Source: Streptomyces aureus | Lineage (GTDB): Bacteria > Actinomycetota > Actinomycetes > Streptomycetales > Streptomycetaceae | Direction of reading: 5' to 3' | Length of the DNA stretch: 49,345 nt | Assembly: GCF_001418135.1 (NCBI RefSeq) | Contig: NZ_LIPQ01000075.1 | Location: 1-49,345 of the forward strand | In this document: positions 7,423-16,325 of the stretch, piece after piece | Layout: every line of letters begins with the position of its first letter | Numbering within the stretch: the stretch's first letter is position 1 | The notes under the pieces: generated by a model | Seen by the model: the letters and a program-made list of their open reading frames with translations, nothing else | Databases searched by the model: none | What the model was told of the DNA's origin: nothing | Program-made: the position numbers and the translations under genes

Positions 7423-10400
7423 ATGAGCACCGGAATCGACCAGGACACGTACGCGGTGCTGCGCGACCGCCTCTCGGCGCAGGCGGCAGAGCTGGCCGGG
7501 CGTGCCGAGGCGCTCAACACCGCCCGCACCACCGCCTTCGGTTCCGGTGGGCTGTCTCTCACCGGCACCGCCAGCGTCCGCACCGAGGGCGCCGGGGTAC
7601 TGCTGGACGTCGCCGCCGTCGGGGACGACGTCCTGTTGTTCGGCTCCCACCCGGCCTCCGCGCAGAGCGCCGAGCCTTCGGTCGCCGACGTCTTCACCCT
7701 CCACGACCGGGACCTGAACCCGCTGTCCGAGGACGCGGTGCCCGGCCTCCTCGACGACCCCGGCTTCGTACGGGAGTTCTCGGCGCTGCACCGGTACTTC
7801 CGGGGCGCGCGCCTGCTCCGGCTGCGACGCGTGGAGAGCCGGCTCCTCGCCGTCTTCCGGACCGGGCAGAAGGCCGACGACATCCGCGTCCTGCGCTGGT
7901 CGGTCGGGCCGTCCGGCGAGACGCGGTTCCTCGACGCCCTGGGAGAACGCGACCACGTCTTTCCGCCCTCGCACGACGTCGATTGGGTGGACACGGCCCG
8001 CGACGACCACGTCCAGGGCCGGCGCCCGCACGTCTCACTCGGCGGCCGGCTCTTCGTCTCCACGGTCGGCGGGGCGCTGACGGTCAAGACGGAGAACGAC
8101 GCCGAGACAGCCGAGGGCGTGTACGCCGAACCGGTCGACGAGCCGCTCCAGGCACTGGCCGACGCCGAGATCGCGTACGCGGTCGTAGGGGCCCTGACCC
8201 TGGTGCGTGTCCGCCCGTACAAAGAGGAGGTCGTCCGCCACCTCGTCTTCAACGGCCTCACCGCGAGCGTGGTCAGGCTCGACGGCATCGGTCAGTCGTG
8301 TATGCGGCTGCCCGAGGACGAGGGAATCGTCTTCCCCGGTGGCTACTGCCTCGCCTCCGGCGCGGTGAAGACCTTCGACACCGACACCTCGGACCTGGTC
8401 TTCGACCGGGCGATCCGTTCGCCCGACGGCGAGAACCTCCTCTTCGCCTTCCACACCCGGCCGGAGCGCCGCGGTCTCCTCCTGCCGTACAACCTGATCC
8501 GCAAGGAGATCGCCCACCCGGTGTCCTGCCGCGGATACGCGCTGCTCGACGACGGGACGATGATCGTGCTGCGCGACGAGACCGGAGAGCCCGGCCGGGT
8601 CCACCCCGTGCAGATCTGGCGGACCCCGTACGTCTCCGACACGCATGCGACCCCTGCCGTGGACGGTCCGCTGGCCCGCATCGGCAACGCGGATCTCGTC
8701 CGGGGGATCGCCGACACCCTGACGATCGCCCGTCAGGCCACCGAGCTGACCCCCGCCGCCGAGGTCTACGAGGCACTCGTCGCCGCATGCGTGCGCGCGG
8801 GCGACGTCCACCACTGGCTGGGAGACCCGGAGACCGGCGACCTGCGCAGCCCACTGACCGACCTCCGGGCCACCGCCGCGCAAGTCCTCGACGAGTTCGA
8901 GACGGTGACCACGCTCACCCGACAGGCGGCGGAGACTTTCGCGGACTCCGCCCAGCAGGTCGGCCGGCTGGTCCGGCGCGTCCGGGGCGAGGCGCCCGCC
9001 ACGGCCGAGGAGTGGATCTCCCGGATCACCGAGCTCCGTCAAGCACAGGGCCACCTGGTGACCCTGAAGGACATGCGATACGCCGACACGGACGGCATCG
9101 ACACCCTCGCCGGGGACGTCGAGGCCGACATCGCCTCGGCCGCCCAGCGGGCCGTCGCCTTCCTCCGGCGTGAGGACGCCTTCACCAGCCACCACGCCGA
9201 GGCGGAACGGCTCGCGACCCAGGCCGGCGCCGTCACCACCGTGGCGGGCGCGGGCCCGGTCGCCGACCTGCTCGACACGCACACCGCCGGCCTGCGGACG
9301 CTCAGCGAGATCATCGCCGGCCTCGACATCGGCGACGCCACCGTCCGCACCTCGATCCTGGAACGGATCGCCGACGTCCTGGGGGCGCTGAACCGCGCCC
9401 GGGCCCTCCTCGCCGCCCGCCGCGCCGAACTCCTCGACCAGGAGGGGCGGGCGGAGTTCGCCGCCGAGTTCGCCCTGCTCGGCCAGACCGCCACCGGCGC
9501 GCTGGCCGCCGCCGACACCCCCGACCGCTGCGACGACCAGCTCGGCCGGCTGCTGCTCCAGCTGGAGAACCTGGAGTCCCGCTTCGCCGAGCACGACGGC
9601 TTCCTCGGCGAGATCGCCGACAAGCGCGCCGAGCTGTACGACGCGTTCGCCGCGCGCAGGCAGTCCCTCCAGGACGCCCGCGCCCGCCGCGCCGAGCGCC
9701 TCGCGGCATCGGCCGGCCGCGCCCTGGAAACGGTCGCCCGGCGAGCCGGCACGCTGGCCGACCTGGACGAGGTGAACACGTACTTCGCCTCCGACCCCAT
9801 GGTCGCCAAGATCCGGCGCACCGGCGCCGAGCTGCGGGAACTCGGCGAGGAGGCACGGGCGGAGGAACTGGAGAGCCGCCTCGGCGCCGCCCGGCAGGAA
9901 GCAGGTCGCTCGCTGCGGGACCGCAGCGAGCTCTTCGCCGACGGCGGCGGCACGATCCGGCTCGGCCGGCACCGCTTCGCCGTCAACCGGCAGGCCCCCG
10001 AGCTGACCCTCGTACCGCACGAGGACACCCTCGCCCTCAGCCTGACCGGAACCGACTACCGCGTGCCCCTCACCGACCCGGACTTCGCCGAGACCCGCCC
10101 GTTCTGGGACCGGACCCTGCCCTCGGAGTCGCCCGACGTCTACCGGTCCGAATACCTCGCCGCGCGCCTCCTCGCCGAGCACGGCGCCGGCACACTGGCG
10201 GGTGAGGACCTGGCCGCGCTCGCGCGACGGGCCGCCGAGGCCGCGTACGACGAGGGGTACGAGCGCGGCGTCCACGACCACGACGCAGCGGCGATCCTGC
10301 AGGCCCTCCTCCGGCTCCACGGAAGCATCGGACTGCTCAGGTACCCGGCTCCGGCACGCGCGGCCGCCCAGATCTTCTGGGCCCACACCGCCACCGCCGA

Positions 10401-12279
10401 GGTCCGCGACCAGTGGACTCGCCGCGCCGACGCCCTGACCCGGGCCCGCGACCTGTTCGGCGCGGAGACGGCCGTCGACGGCCTGCGGGACGAGCTGGCC
10501 GAGGAGATCGGCGACCCGGCGGCCGCCGCTTACCTCGTCGAGGAACTCGCCACCGTGCCAACGGGCTTCGCCGTCTCGGACGCGGCACGGACCCTGCTCG
10601 ACAAGTTCCGCCGCGCCGTCGGCACCTCCGCCTACGACGACGCCCTCGCCTCCCTCACCGGACCGCACGCGCGGCGTCAGCTCGTCGAGGCCTGGCTCAC
10701 CTCCTACGCGTCGGCGTCCGGAGAGCGGCTCGACGAGGGCGTGCTCGCCGAAGCCATAGCGGTCGAACTGTGCCCGGAGCTCGACCGCTACGAGATCGCC
10801 GCCCCCACCACGGAGACAGTCCCCGGGCTCCTGGGCAACCACCCCCGCCTGCGGGGGCGCGCCCTGGAGGTGCGGCTCGACGAGTTCCTGGCCAGGACGC
10901 GGGATTTCGCCGCCACCGACGTGCCGGCCTTCCGCGCGTACCAGGAGCGCAGGGCTCGGCTTGTCGCCACCGAGCGCAACCGGCTCCGCCTTGACGAGTA
11001 CCGGCCCCGGGTCATGTCGTCCTTCGTCCGCAACCGGCTCGTCGACGAGGTCTACCTCCCTCTCATCGGCGACAACCTTGCCAAGCAGCTCGGCGCGGCC
11101 GGAGTCGGTCGGCGGAGCGACTCCCAGGGCCTGCTGCTGCTCCTGTCCCCGCCCGGCTATGGCAAGACCACACTGATCGAGTACGTCGCCGAACGCCTCG
11201 GCCTGCTCCTCGTCAAGGTCGACGGACCCGCTCTCGGACACCGGACGACCTCGCTCGACCCCGCCGAGGCGCCCGACGCGACCGCCCGCCGGGAGCTGGA
11301 GAAGATCGCCTTCGCCTTGGCGGCGGGCAGCAACGTCCTGCTGTACGTCGACGACATCCAGCACTGCTCGCCCGAGTTCCTGCAGAAGTTCATCCCGCTC
11401 TGCGACGCCACCCGAACCCTGAACGGCCACGACCTCCGCGGCAAGCGCTTCGCCGTCTGCATGGCCGGAAACCCCTACACGGAGTCCGGGCAGGCCTTCC
11501 GTGTCCCGGACATGCTCGCCAACCGGGCCGACGTGTGGAACCTCGGCGACGTCCTCACCGGCAAGGAGGAGGCCTTCGCATTCAGCTTCGTGGAGAACGC
11601 CCTCACGTCCCACCCGGTCCTGGCGCCCCTAGCGGGCCGTGACCGCTCCGACCTGGAGATGCTGACCCGGTTGGCGGCCGGCGACCCGACAGCTCGCCGT
11701 GACCGGCTCACCCACCCCTACGCCCCCGCCGAGCTCGACCAGGTCATCACCGCCCTCCGTCATCTCCTCAACGCCCGCGAGACCGTGCTCGCCGTCAACA
11801 AGGAGTACATCGCCTCCGCCGCCACCGCCGACGAGGCCCGCACCGAGCCGCCCTTCCGGCTCCAGGGGTCGTACCGCACCATGAACAAGATCGCCGCCCG
11901 AATCTCACCCGCGATGAACGACGCCGAGCTCAACGCGGTGATCGACGACCACTACACCGCCGAGGCCCAGACCCTCACCACCCAGGCCGAGGCCAACCTC
12001 CTCAAGCTCGCCGCGATCCGCGGCACCCTCACCCCGGCACAGACCGCCCGCTGGACCGAGATCACCGCCGCCCACGCCCGTACCCGAGCCCTCGGAGGAT
12101 CCGCAGACGACCCCGTGGCCCGGGCGGTCGCCACACTCGGCCTGCTCGCCGACCGCATCACCGCCGTCGAGACCGCGATCACCCGGGCGACGGACCCCCG
12201 CCACCTCCTCGCGCGCCCCGCCGGACGGCACGCGTCACACTCCGCCGACGTCACCGCTTCCGACCACCGCCACAACTGA
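7423..12279 (+). CDS. Giant AAA+ ATPase (DUF3686-type, often labelled DNA repair ATPase)
   Basis: ATG 7423 has an AAGGAG site 11 nt upstream and gives 1,618 residues. The N-terminal third (to about 420) is rich in beta strands with repeated FxxRLLxL-type hydrophobic patterns and may be a propeller-like region. Residues about 470-930 are helical and coiled-coil-rich. The C-terminal AAA+ module has Walker A SPPGYGKTTLIEY with Lys1248 and Thr1249, and Walker B VLLYVDDIQH with Asp1310 and Asp1311. A later FRLQGSYRTMNKIAAR segment resembles a sensor 2/lid helix. Proteins with this layout are annotated as DNA repair ATPases with DUF3686, but I know of no proven biochemical role. Its place between a flotillin, a zinc ribbon, NfeD and a stomatin suggests an ATP-driven machine tied to the membrane. 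Confidence 0.8.
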   Translation: MSTGIDQDTYAVLRDRLSAQAAELAGRAEALNTARTTAFGSGGLSLTGTASVRTEGAGVLLDVAAVGDDVLLFGSHPASAQSAEPSVADVFTLHDRDLNPLSEDAVPGLLDDPGFVREFSALHRYFRGARLLRLRRVESRLLAVFRTGQKADDIRVLRWSVGPSGETRFLDALGERDHVFPPSHDVDWVDTARDDHVQGRRPHVSLGGRLFVSTVGGALTVKTENDAETAEGVYAEPVDEPLQALADAEIAYAVVGALTLVRVRPYKEEVVRHLVFNGLTASVVRLDGIGQSCMRLPEDEGIVFPGGYCLASGAVKTFDTDTSDLVFDRAIRSPDGENLLFAFHTRPERRGLLLPYNLIRKEIAHPVSCRGYALLDDGTMIVLRDETGEPGRVHPVQIWRTPYVSDTHATPAVDGPLARIGNADLVRGIADTLTIARQATELTPAAEVYEALVAACVRAGDVHHWLGDPETGDLRSPLTDLRATAAQVLDEFETVTTLTRQAAETFADSAQQVGRLVRRVRGEAPATAEEWISRITELRQAQGHLVTLKDMRYADTDGIDTLAGDVEADIASAAQRAVAFLRREDAFTSHHAEAERLATQAGAVTTVAGAGPVADLLDTHTAGLRTLSEIIAGLDIGDATVRTSILERIADVLGALNRARALLAARRAELLDQEGRAEFAAEFALLGQTATGALAAADTPDRCDDQLGRLLLQLENLESRFAEHDGFLGEIADKRAELYDAFAARRQSLQDARARRAERLAASAGRALETVARRAGTLADLDEVNTYFASDPMVAKIRRTGAELRELGEEARAEELESRLGAARQEAGRSLRDRSELFADGGGTIRLGRHRFAVNRQAPELTLVPHEDTLALSLTGTDYRVPLTDPDFAETRPFWDRTLPSESPDVYRSEYLAARLLAEHGAGTLAGEDLAALARRAAEAAYDEGYERGVHDHDAAAILQALLRLHGSIGLLRYPAPARAAAQIFWAHTATAEVRDQWTRRADALTRARDLFGAETAVDGLRDELAEEIGDPAAAAYLVEELATVPTGFAVSDAARTLLDKFRRAVGTSAYDDALASLTGPHARRQLVEAWLTSYASASGERLDEGVLAEAIAVELCPELDRYEIAAPTTETVPGLLGNHPRLRGRALEVRLDEFLARTRDFAATDVPAFRAYQERRARLVATERNRLRLDEYRPRVMSSFVRNRLVDEVYLPLIGDNLAKQLGAAGVGRRSDSQGLLLLLSPPGYGKTTLIEYVAERLGLLLVKVDGPALGHRTTSLDPAEAPDATARRELEKIAFALAAGSNVLLYVDDIQHCSPEFLQKFIPLCDATRTLNGHDLRGKRFAVCMAGNPYTESGQAFRVPDMLANRADVWNLGDVLTGKEEAFAFSFVENALTSHPVLAPLAGRDRSDLEMLTRLAAGDPTARRDRLTHPYAPAELDQVITALRHLLNARETVLAVNKEYIASAATADEARTEPPFRLQGSYRTMNKIAARISPAMNDAELNAVIDDHYTAEAQTLTTQAEANLLKLAAIRGTLTPAQTARWTEITAAHARTRALGGSADDPVARAVATLGLLADRITAVETAITRATDPRHLLARPAGRHASHSADVTASDHRHN

Positions 12280-12300
12280 CGCAGGAAGGGCTGAGACAGC

Positions 12301-12531
12301 ATGGCCAAGCCCCTGTACGCGGCGATCGGAGAGCACCCGATCCTCTGCCTGATGTGCGGCAACGACACGTTCCGGAAGCGGGAGGTGCTGCTGAACAGCA
12401 CGGGGATGGAGTTCTTCAACATGGCGTGGGCGAACGAGTCGGCGAACGGCCTGATCTGCTGGTCGTGTGGTCATGTGCACCTGTTCGTCAACCCCGCCCT
12501 CAGGACGTACCGACAGAAGCGGGAGCACTGA
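12301..12531 (+). CDS. Small zinc ribbon protein
   Basis: The 76-residue protein begins 21 nt after the ATPase stop, so it is probably co-transcribed. It has two cysteine pairs, CLMC near residue 16-19 and CWSC near residue 53-56, separated by about 34 residues; this is a classic zinc ribbon. The second pair is followed by GHVHLFVNPALRTY. No family name was recognised. It could be an adaptor for the giant ATPase or bind nucleic acid; both are inference from position. A GAAGGG site sits 10 nt before the ATG. Confidence 0.8.
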   Translation: MAKPLYAAIGEHPILCLMCGNDTFRKREVLLNSTGMEFFNMAWANESANGLICWSCGHVHLFVNPALRTYRQKREH

Positions 12532-12553
12532 GGCACGCCCGCCTGAGCGTGCC
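12532..12553 (+). terminator. Short hairpin after zinc ribbon gene
   Basis: GGCACGC (12532-12538) pairs perfectly with GCGTGCC (12547-12553) across an 8-nt loop, starting directly after the zinc ribbon stop codon. There is no T-tract, as is usual in Streptomyces terminators. It may end the flotillin-ATPase transcript or only attenuate it. Confidence 0.5.
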
Positions 12554-12573
12554 ACCTCGCAGAAAAGGGTAGA

Positions 12574-12602
12574 ACCGACAAAAGGTGCACTTTTTGTTCG
12601 GT
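12574..12602 (+). promoter_or_regulatory. A/T-rich imperfect inverted repeat before nfeD
   Basis: ACCGACAAAAG at 12574-12584 is almost the reverse complement of CTTTTTGTTCGGT at 12590-12602, with one inserted base. It is the most A/T-rich spot in this neighbourhood and lies 34 bp before the NfeD start, so it may be an operator or promoter site for the NfeD-stomatin pair. No regulator is known. Confidence 0.35.
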
Positions 12603-12635
12603 CCCTCATGGAGTCGCACCTGCCAGGAGAGCGCC

Positions 12636-13067
12636 ATGGACCTATGGCTGGTCTGGTTGATCGCCGCAGGGGTGCTGGCGGTGGCGGAGATCTTCACCCT
12701 CACCGCCGCGCTCGGGATCCTCGGCGTCGCCGCGGCGGTCACTGCGGGAACCGCAGCCCTTGGGCTCCCGCCTCCCTTGCAGCTCGTCGTCTTCACCGCT
12801 CTGGCCGTGGTCAGCCTGTTGTTCGTGCGTCCCGTCGCCGTGCGCCATCTGAGGGGGCCACAGACCGAGCGATTCGGCACGGACGCGCTGGTGGGCCGCT
12901 CCGCCCATGTCGTGTCGGAGGTGACGGGCCTGGGCGGCAGGGTCCGCATCGGTGGCGAGGAGTGGACGGCCCGCGCCTACGACGAGACGCTGGTGATACC
13001 TCCGGGGGCGACCGTCGACGTCATGGAGATCGATGGCGCCACCGCCGTCGTCTACCCCCGGGAGTGA
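12636..13067 (+). CDS. NfeD-family membrane protein
   Basis: ATG 12636 follows AGGAGAG. The 143-residue protein has an N-terminal helix (MDLWLVWLIAAGVLAVAEIF), two more membrane helices (about 24-65) and a C-terminal OB fold (about 80-143: TDALVGRSAHVVSEVTGLGG, RVRIGGEEWTARA, VIPPGATVDVMEIDGATAVV). This is the short NfeD1b type without a protease domain. NfeD proteins partner with stomatin/SPFH proteins in membrane quality control, and the stomatin gene begins 4 nt after the stop here. Confidence 0.9.
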   Translation: MDLWLVWLIAAGVLAVAEIFTLTAALGILGVAAAVTAGTAALGLPPPLQLVVFTALAVVSLLFVRPVAVRHLRGPQTERFGTDALVGRSAHVVSEVTGLGGRVRIGGEEWTARAYDETLVIPPGATVDVMEIDGATAVVYPRE

Positions 13068-13070
13068 GTC

Positions 13071-14129
13071 ATGGACGTGCCGGGACTGCTCATAGCCGGT
13101 CTGATCCTCGCGGCCCTCGCGGTGTTCACCGTGGTGCGGGCGGTACGCATCGTGCCGCAGGCACGGGCCCGCAACGTCGAACGCCTCGGCCGCTACCGGC
13201 GCACCCTGAGGCCGGGTCTCAACCTCGTCATCCCCTACGTCGACCGCGTCTATCCGGTGATCGACCTGAGGGAACAGGTCGTCTCGTTCCGGCCGCAGCC
13301 GGTCATCACCGAGGACAACCTGGTCGTCGAGATCGACACCGTGCTGTACTTCCAGGTCACCGACCCGCGAGCGGCCGCCTACGAGATCGCCGACTTCCTC
13401 CAGGGCGTCGAACAGCTCACCGTCACCACCCTGCGCAACGTCGTGGGCTCCATGGACCTGGAGAAGACCCTGACCTCCCGGGACACCATCAACAGCCAGC
13501 TCCGCGGCGTGCTCGACGAGGCGACGGGCAAGTGGGGGCTGAGAGTCAACCGCGTGGAGATCAAGGCCATCGACCCTCCGCAGTCCATCAAGGACGCCAT
13601 GGAGAAGCAGATGCGCGCCGAGCGCGACAAACGGGCGGCGATCCTGGGAGCGGAGGGGCAGCGCCAGTCCCAGATCCTGACCGCCGAAGGGGACAAGCAG
13701 GCCGCCGTGCTCCGGGCGGAAGGTAACCGCACCGCCGAGATCCTCAAGGCCGAGGGGCAGTCCCGAGCCGTCGACGAGGTCTTCCAGGCCGTGCACCGCA
13801 ACGACCCCGACCCGGGGCTCCTCGCCTACCAGTACATGCAGATGCTGCCGCAGCTCGCCCAGGGAGCGGGCAGCACCTTCTGGGTGATCCCCAGCGAGGT
13901 CACCTCCGCCCTCCAGGGGGTGTCCCGCGCCTTCAACGAGGTGCTGCCCAAATCCCCGGCCACCCGGGAGACGTCCGCGGAGGACAGGGCCGCCGCCCAG
14001 GCGGCCGACGACGCGGCGCAGGCGGCGGAAGCCGCCGCCGAGGCACTCGCCGACGCGGCCGAAGCCGACGCCGACATGCATCCCTTCACCGCCGGCCGTC
14101 AGGCGCCGCGGGGCCCGGAGGGCGGGTAG
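13071..14129 (+). CDS. Stomatin/QmcA-type SPFH protein
   Basis: The 352-residue protein begins with a signal-anchor helix (PGLLIAGLILAALAVFTVVR), then the SPFH domain (about residues 28-200), with NVERLGRYRRTLRPGLNLVI, VSFRPQPVITEDNLVVEID and DRDKRAA-like helical transitions. The coiled coil AEGQRQSQILTAEGDKQAAV follows at about 205-240. The C-terminus is an alanine/aspartate-rich tail (about 305-345) that is probably disordered. SPFH proteins of this type form cages with the membrane protease FtsH or NfeD. It is coupled to the NfeD gene by a 3-nt gap and gives this locus a second SPFH protein besides the flotillin at 5301. Confidence 0.92.
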   Translation: MDVPGLLIAGLILAALAVFTVVRAVRIVPQARARNVERLGRYRRTLRPGLNLVIPYVDRVYPVIDLREQVVSFRPQPVITEDNLVVEIDTVLYFQVTDPRAAAYEIADFLQGVEQLTVTTLRNVVGSMDLEKTLTSRDTINSQLRGVLDEATGKWGLRVNRVEIKAIDPPQSIKDAMEKQMRAERDKRAAILGAEGQRQSQILTAEGDKQAAVLRAEGNRTAEILKAEGQSRAVDEVFQAVHRNDPDPGLLAYQYMQMLPQLAQGAGSTFWVIPSEVTSALQGVSRAFNEVLPKSPATRETSAEDRAAAQAADDAAQAAEAAAEALADAAEADADMHPFTAGRQAPRGPEGG

Positions 14130-14547
14130 GAGCGGCCGGTGAAGCCGCTGCCACCTCCGGCACATCACGCCGATGATCGCCAGGAGTGTCCTGGTGCGAT
14201 CTCCTGACCAGGGAAAATAAGTGCACGGTGAACGGATAGGCGTGTCCGGATAACGGTCACATCACGGTTCCTGCGCTTTTCATAGATCACCGTGAGTAAG
14301 GTGACATGCGTCACGTGGCGGGGACGGGTCGCCGTGGTAGGAATGCGCAACTCCGCAGGTGGCACCACCCCTCGCCCGTCCTGCGCGATGCCGGGCGCAT
14401 CCCGGCAGTACGACCGAGGTGATCACGCTCCGAGTCCACGGACGTCGATCTCTCGGCTCGCCGACCGGACAACGGCTTTCGCTCACAGACCGCACCCCCA
14501 CTGGCGCTGCCTCCCGCGCGCCGGTCCTGCGCACTGAGGTCCCCACC
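14130..14547 (+). promoter_or_regulatory. Intergenic region upstream of sodium:amino-acid symporter
   Basis: The 418 bp hold no gene I can support. Several short dyads lie in 14230-14320, for example TCACC-N8-GGTGA at about 14288-14305, and GGTCACATCACGG nearby; these could be regulator sites. I searched by eye for the glycine riboswitch often seen before such symporters and did not find its conserved segments. Confidence 0.4.
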
Positions 14548-16092
14548 GTGTCACTCGATTCCTTCACCCAGTCCGTCGACGAAGCCGTCAGCGGCCTTTT
14601 CGAGCCGATAGCCAAGTGGCTCGGCGAGATCGTCTTCTACGCCGTGCCCGTGGGCGGCACCCAGCTTCCGCTGATCGTGGCCTGGCTCGTCGTCGCCGGT
14701 CTGGTCTTCACCGGCTGGTTCGGTTTCGTCCAGCTGCGCAAGTTCCGGCTCGCCGTGGACGTGGTGCGCGGCAAGTACGACGAGAAGGGATCGGCCGGCG
14801 AGGTCAACCACTTCCAGGCGCTGACCGCCGCCGTCTCCGGCACGGTCGGCCTCGGCAACATCGCCGGTGTGGCCGTCGCGGTCTCCATCGGCGGCCCGGG
14901 CGCCACGTTCTGGATGATCCTCTGTGGCCTGCTCGGCATGGCCACCAAGTTCGTCGAGGTCACCCTCGGCGTGAAGTACCGCGAGGTGCACGCCGACGGC
15001 ACCGTCTCCGGCGGCCCCATGCACTACCTGCCCAAGGGCCTGGCCGAACGCTTCGGTAAGAACGGCAAGACCCTCGGCAAGGTCCTCGCCGTCCTCGCCT
15101 CCTTCATGATCCTGTTCTTCGGCCTCTTCGGCGGCAACCTCTTCCAGGTCAACCAGTCCTACGCGCAGCTCGTGTCCGTCACCGGCGGCGAAGACGGCGC
15201 CTTGGGCTCCTCCGCCGGCGCGCTGTTCTTCGGCATCCTGATCGCCGCCCTCGTCGGCATCGTGCTCCTCGGCGGCATCCGCTCCATCGCCTCCGTCACC
15301 AGCAAGCTCGTGCCCGCGATGGCCGGCATCTACATCGCCGCCTGCCTCGTCGTCATCGCCGTCAACGCCTCCGCCGTGCCCTCCGCGGTCTCCACGATCA
15401 TCGAAGGCGCCTTCAACCCCGAGGGCGTCGCCGGCGGTGTCCTGGGTGCGCTCATCATCGGCTTCAAGCGGGCCGCGTTCTCCAACGAGGCCGGCCTGGG
15501 CTCCGCCCCGATCGCCCACTCCGCGGTGAAGACCAAGCACCCCGCGAGCGAGGGCCTGGTTGCCCTCCTGGAGCCGTTCATCGACACGGTCGTCATCTGC
15601 ACCATGACCGCCCTGACCATCGTCATCGCCAACCCGGCCAGCTACGTCGAGCTCCGCAACGGCGGCGAGTCCATCGGCGGCGTCACCATCACCTCCGACG
15701 CCTTCGGAACGGTCATGCCCTGGTTCCCTTACATCCTCACGATCGCGGTGATGCTGTTCGCGATCTCCACGGTGCTGACCTGGGGCTACTACTGCATGAA
15801 GGCCTGGACCCACCTCTTCGGCCGCAGCAGGACCAGCGAGCTGACCTTCAAGGTCCTCTACACCCTCTTCGCGGTCGCGGGCTCCCTGCTCACCCTGCAG
15901 ACGCTGATCGACATGGCCGACGCCGTGCTCTTCATGCTCGCCGTCATCAACATCATCGGCCTCTACCTCCTCGCCCCCGTCGTCAAGCGCGAGCTGAACA
16001 CCTTCCTCGCCTTCGTCAAGAAGCGGGACGCCGGCCTCGACACCGACGGCGAGACCGACCCCGACCAGGAGCCGGTGAAGACCACCGTCTGA
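14548..16092 (+). CDS. Sodium:alanine/glycine symporter (AGCS family)
   Basis: GTG 14548 was chosen because GAGGT lies just upstream and the N-terminus MSLDSFTQSVDEAV matches the family; the longer open frame to 14359 includes non-coding leader. The 514-residue protein has about 10-11 membrane helices. Family signatures include GLGNIAGVAVAVSIGGPGAT, VSGGPMHYLPKG, AAFSNEAGLGSAPIAHSA and DTVVICTMTALTIVI. It imports alanine or glycine with sodium ions. It is monocistronic: a strong terminator follows at 16118. Its presence beside two Na+/H+ antiporters fits a sodium-handling region. Confidence 0.92.
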   Translation: MSLDSFTQSVDEAVSGLFEPIAKWLGEIVFYAVPVGGTQLPLIVAWLVVAGLVFTGWFGFVQLRKFRLAVDVVRGKYDEKGSAGEVNHFQALTAAVSGTVGLGNIAGVAVAVSIGGPGATFWMILCGLLGMATKFVEVTLGVKYREVHADGTVSGGPMHYLPKGLAERFGKNGKTLGKVLAVLASFMILFFGLFGGNLFQVNQSYAQLVSVTGGEDGALGSSAGALFFGILIAALVGIVLLGGIRSIASVTSKLVPAMAGIYIAACLVVIAVNASAVPSAVSTIIEGAFNPEGVAGGVLGALIIGFKRAAFSNEAGLGSAPIAHSAVKTKHPASEGLVALLEPFIDTVVICTMTALTIVIANPASYVELRNGGESIGGVTITSDAFGTVMPWFPYILTIAVMLFAISTVLTWGYYCMKAWTHLFGRSRTSELTFKVLYTLFAVAGSLLTLQTLIDMADAVLFMLAVINIIGLYLLAPVVKRELNTFLAFVKKRDAGLDTDGETDPDQEPVKTTV

Positions 16093-16117
16093 CCGCCTCC
16101 CCGGCGGCCCGGCTTCC

Positions 16118-16166
16118 GAAGGGCCCTGCTTCTCACCTCGCGCCTTGGTGAGAAGCAGGGCCCTTC
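16118..16166 (+). terminator. Strong hairpin terminator
   Basis: A stem of about 20 bp, formed by GAAGGGCCCTGCTTCTCACC (16118-16137) and its exact reverse complement (16147-16166), encloses a 9-nt loop. It ends 26 bp after the symporter stop. Such long GC stems without a T-run work as terminators in Streptomyces and should isolate nhaA from the symporter. Confidence 0.85.
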
Positions 16167-16250
16167 ACCCCGTCTCGACAACTGACAGACGCCCTGGCGA
16201 GGCCCCGCAGCGCCCGATAGGGTGTGAAGAACGCGTCAATGCGATGCGCT

Positions 16251-16274
16251 GGTGTGCCGGGAAGTCTGGTCGGC
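16251..16274 (+). promoter_or_regulatory. Conserved leader element, copy B, upstream of nhaA
   Basis: The core GCCGGGAAGTCTGGTCGGC is at 16256-16274, preceded by GGTGT. Copies C and D have exactly the same 19-bp core. It lies 51 nt before the nhaA ATG. A GAACGCGT at 16228-16235 is shared with copy C (18788-18795), so similarity extends about 25 nt further upstream. The -10 hexamer is less clear here than at the other copies; GATAGGGT at 16216-16223 is one candidate. Confidence 0.6.
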
Positions 16275-16325
16275 GTCGAGGGGCCCTGTGCCCAACCGTC
16301 AACCCACCCCGGAGGCCACCCCCTC

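Noticed and set aside
8035..11613. A 1,192-codon open frame on the minus strand opposite the giant ATPase
   Set aside because: It is a shadow of the real gene in GC-rich DNA; its sequence is Gly/Val/Leu-biased, has no domain motif, and the plus-strand frame has Walker motifs and a ribosome binding site.
14130..14547. Glycine riboswitch before the sodium:alanine symporter
   Set aside because: The conserved glycine-aptamer segments were looked for by eye and not found.
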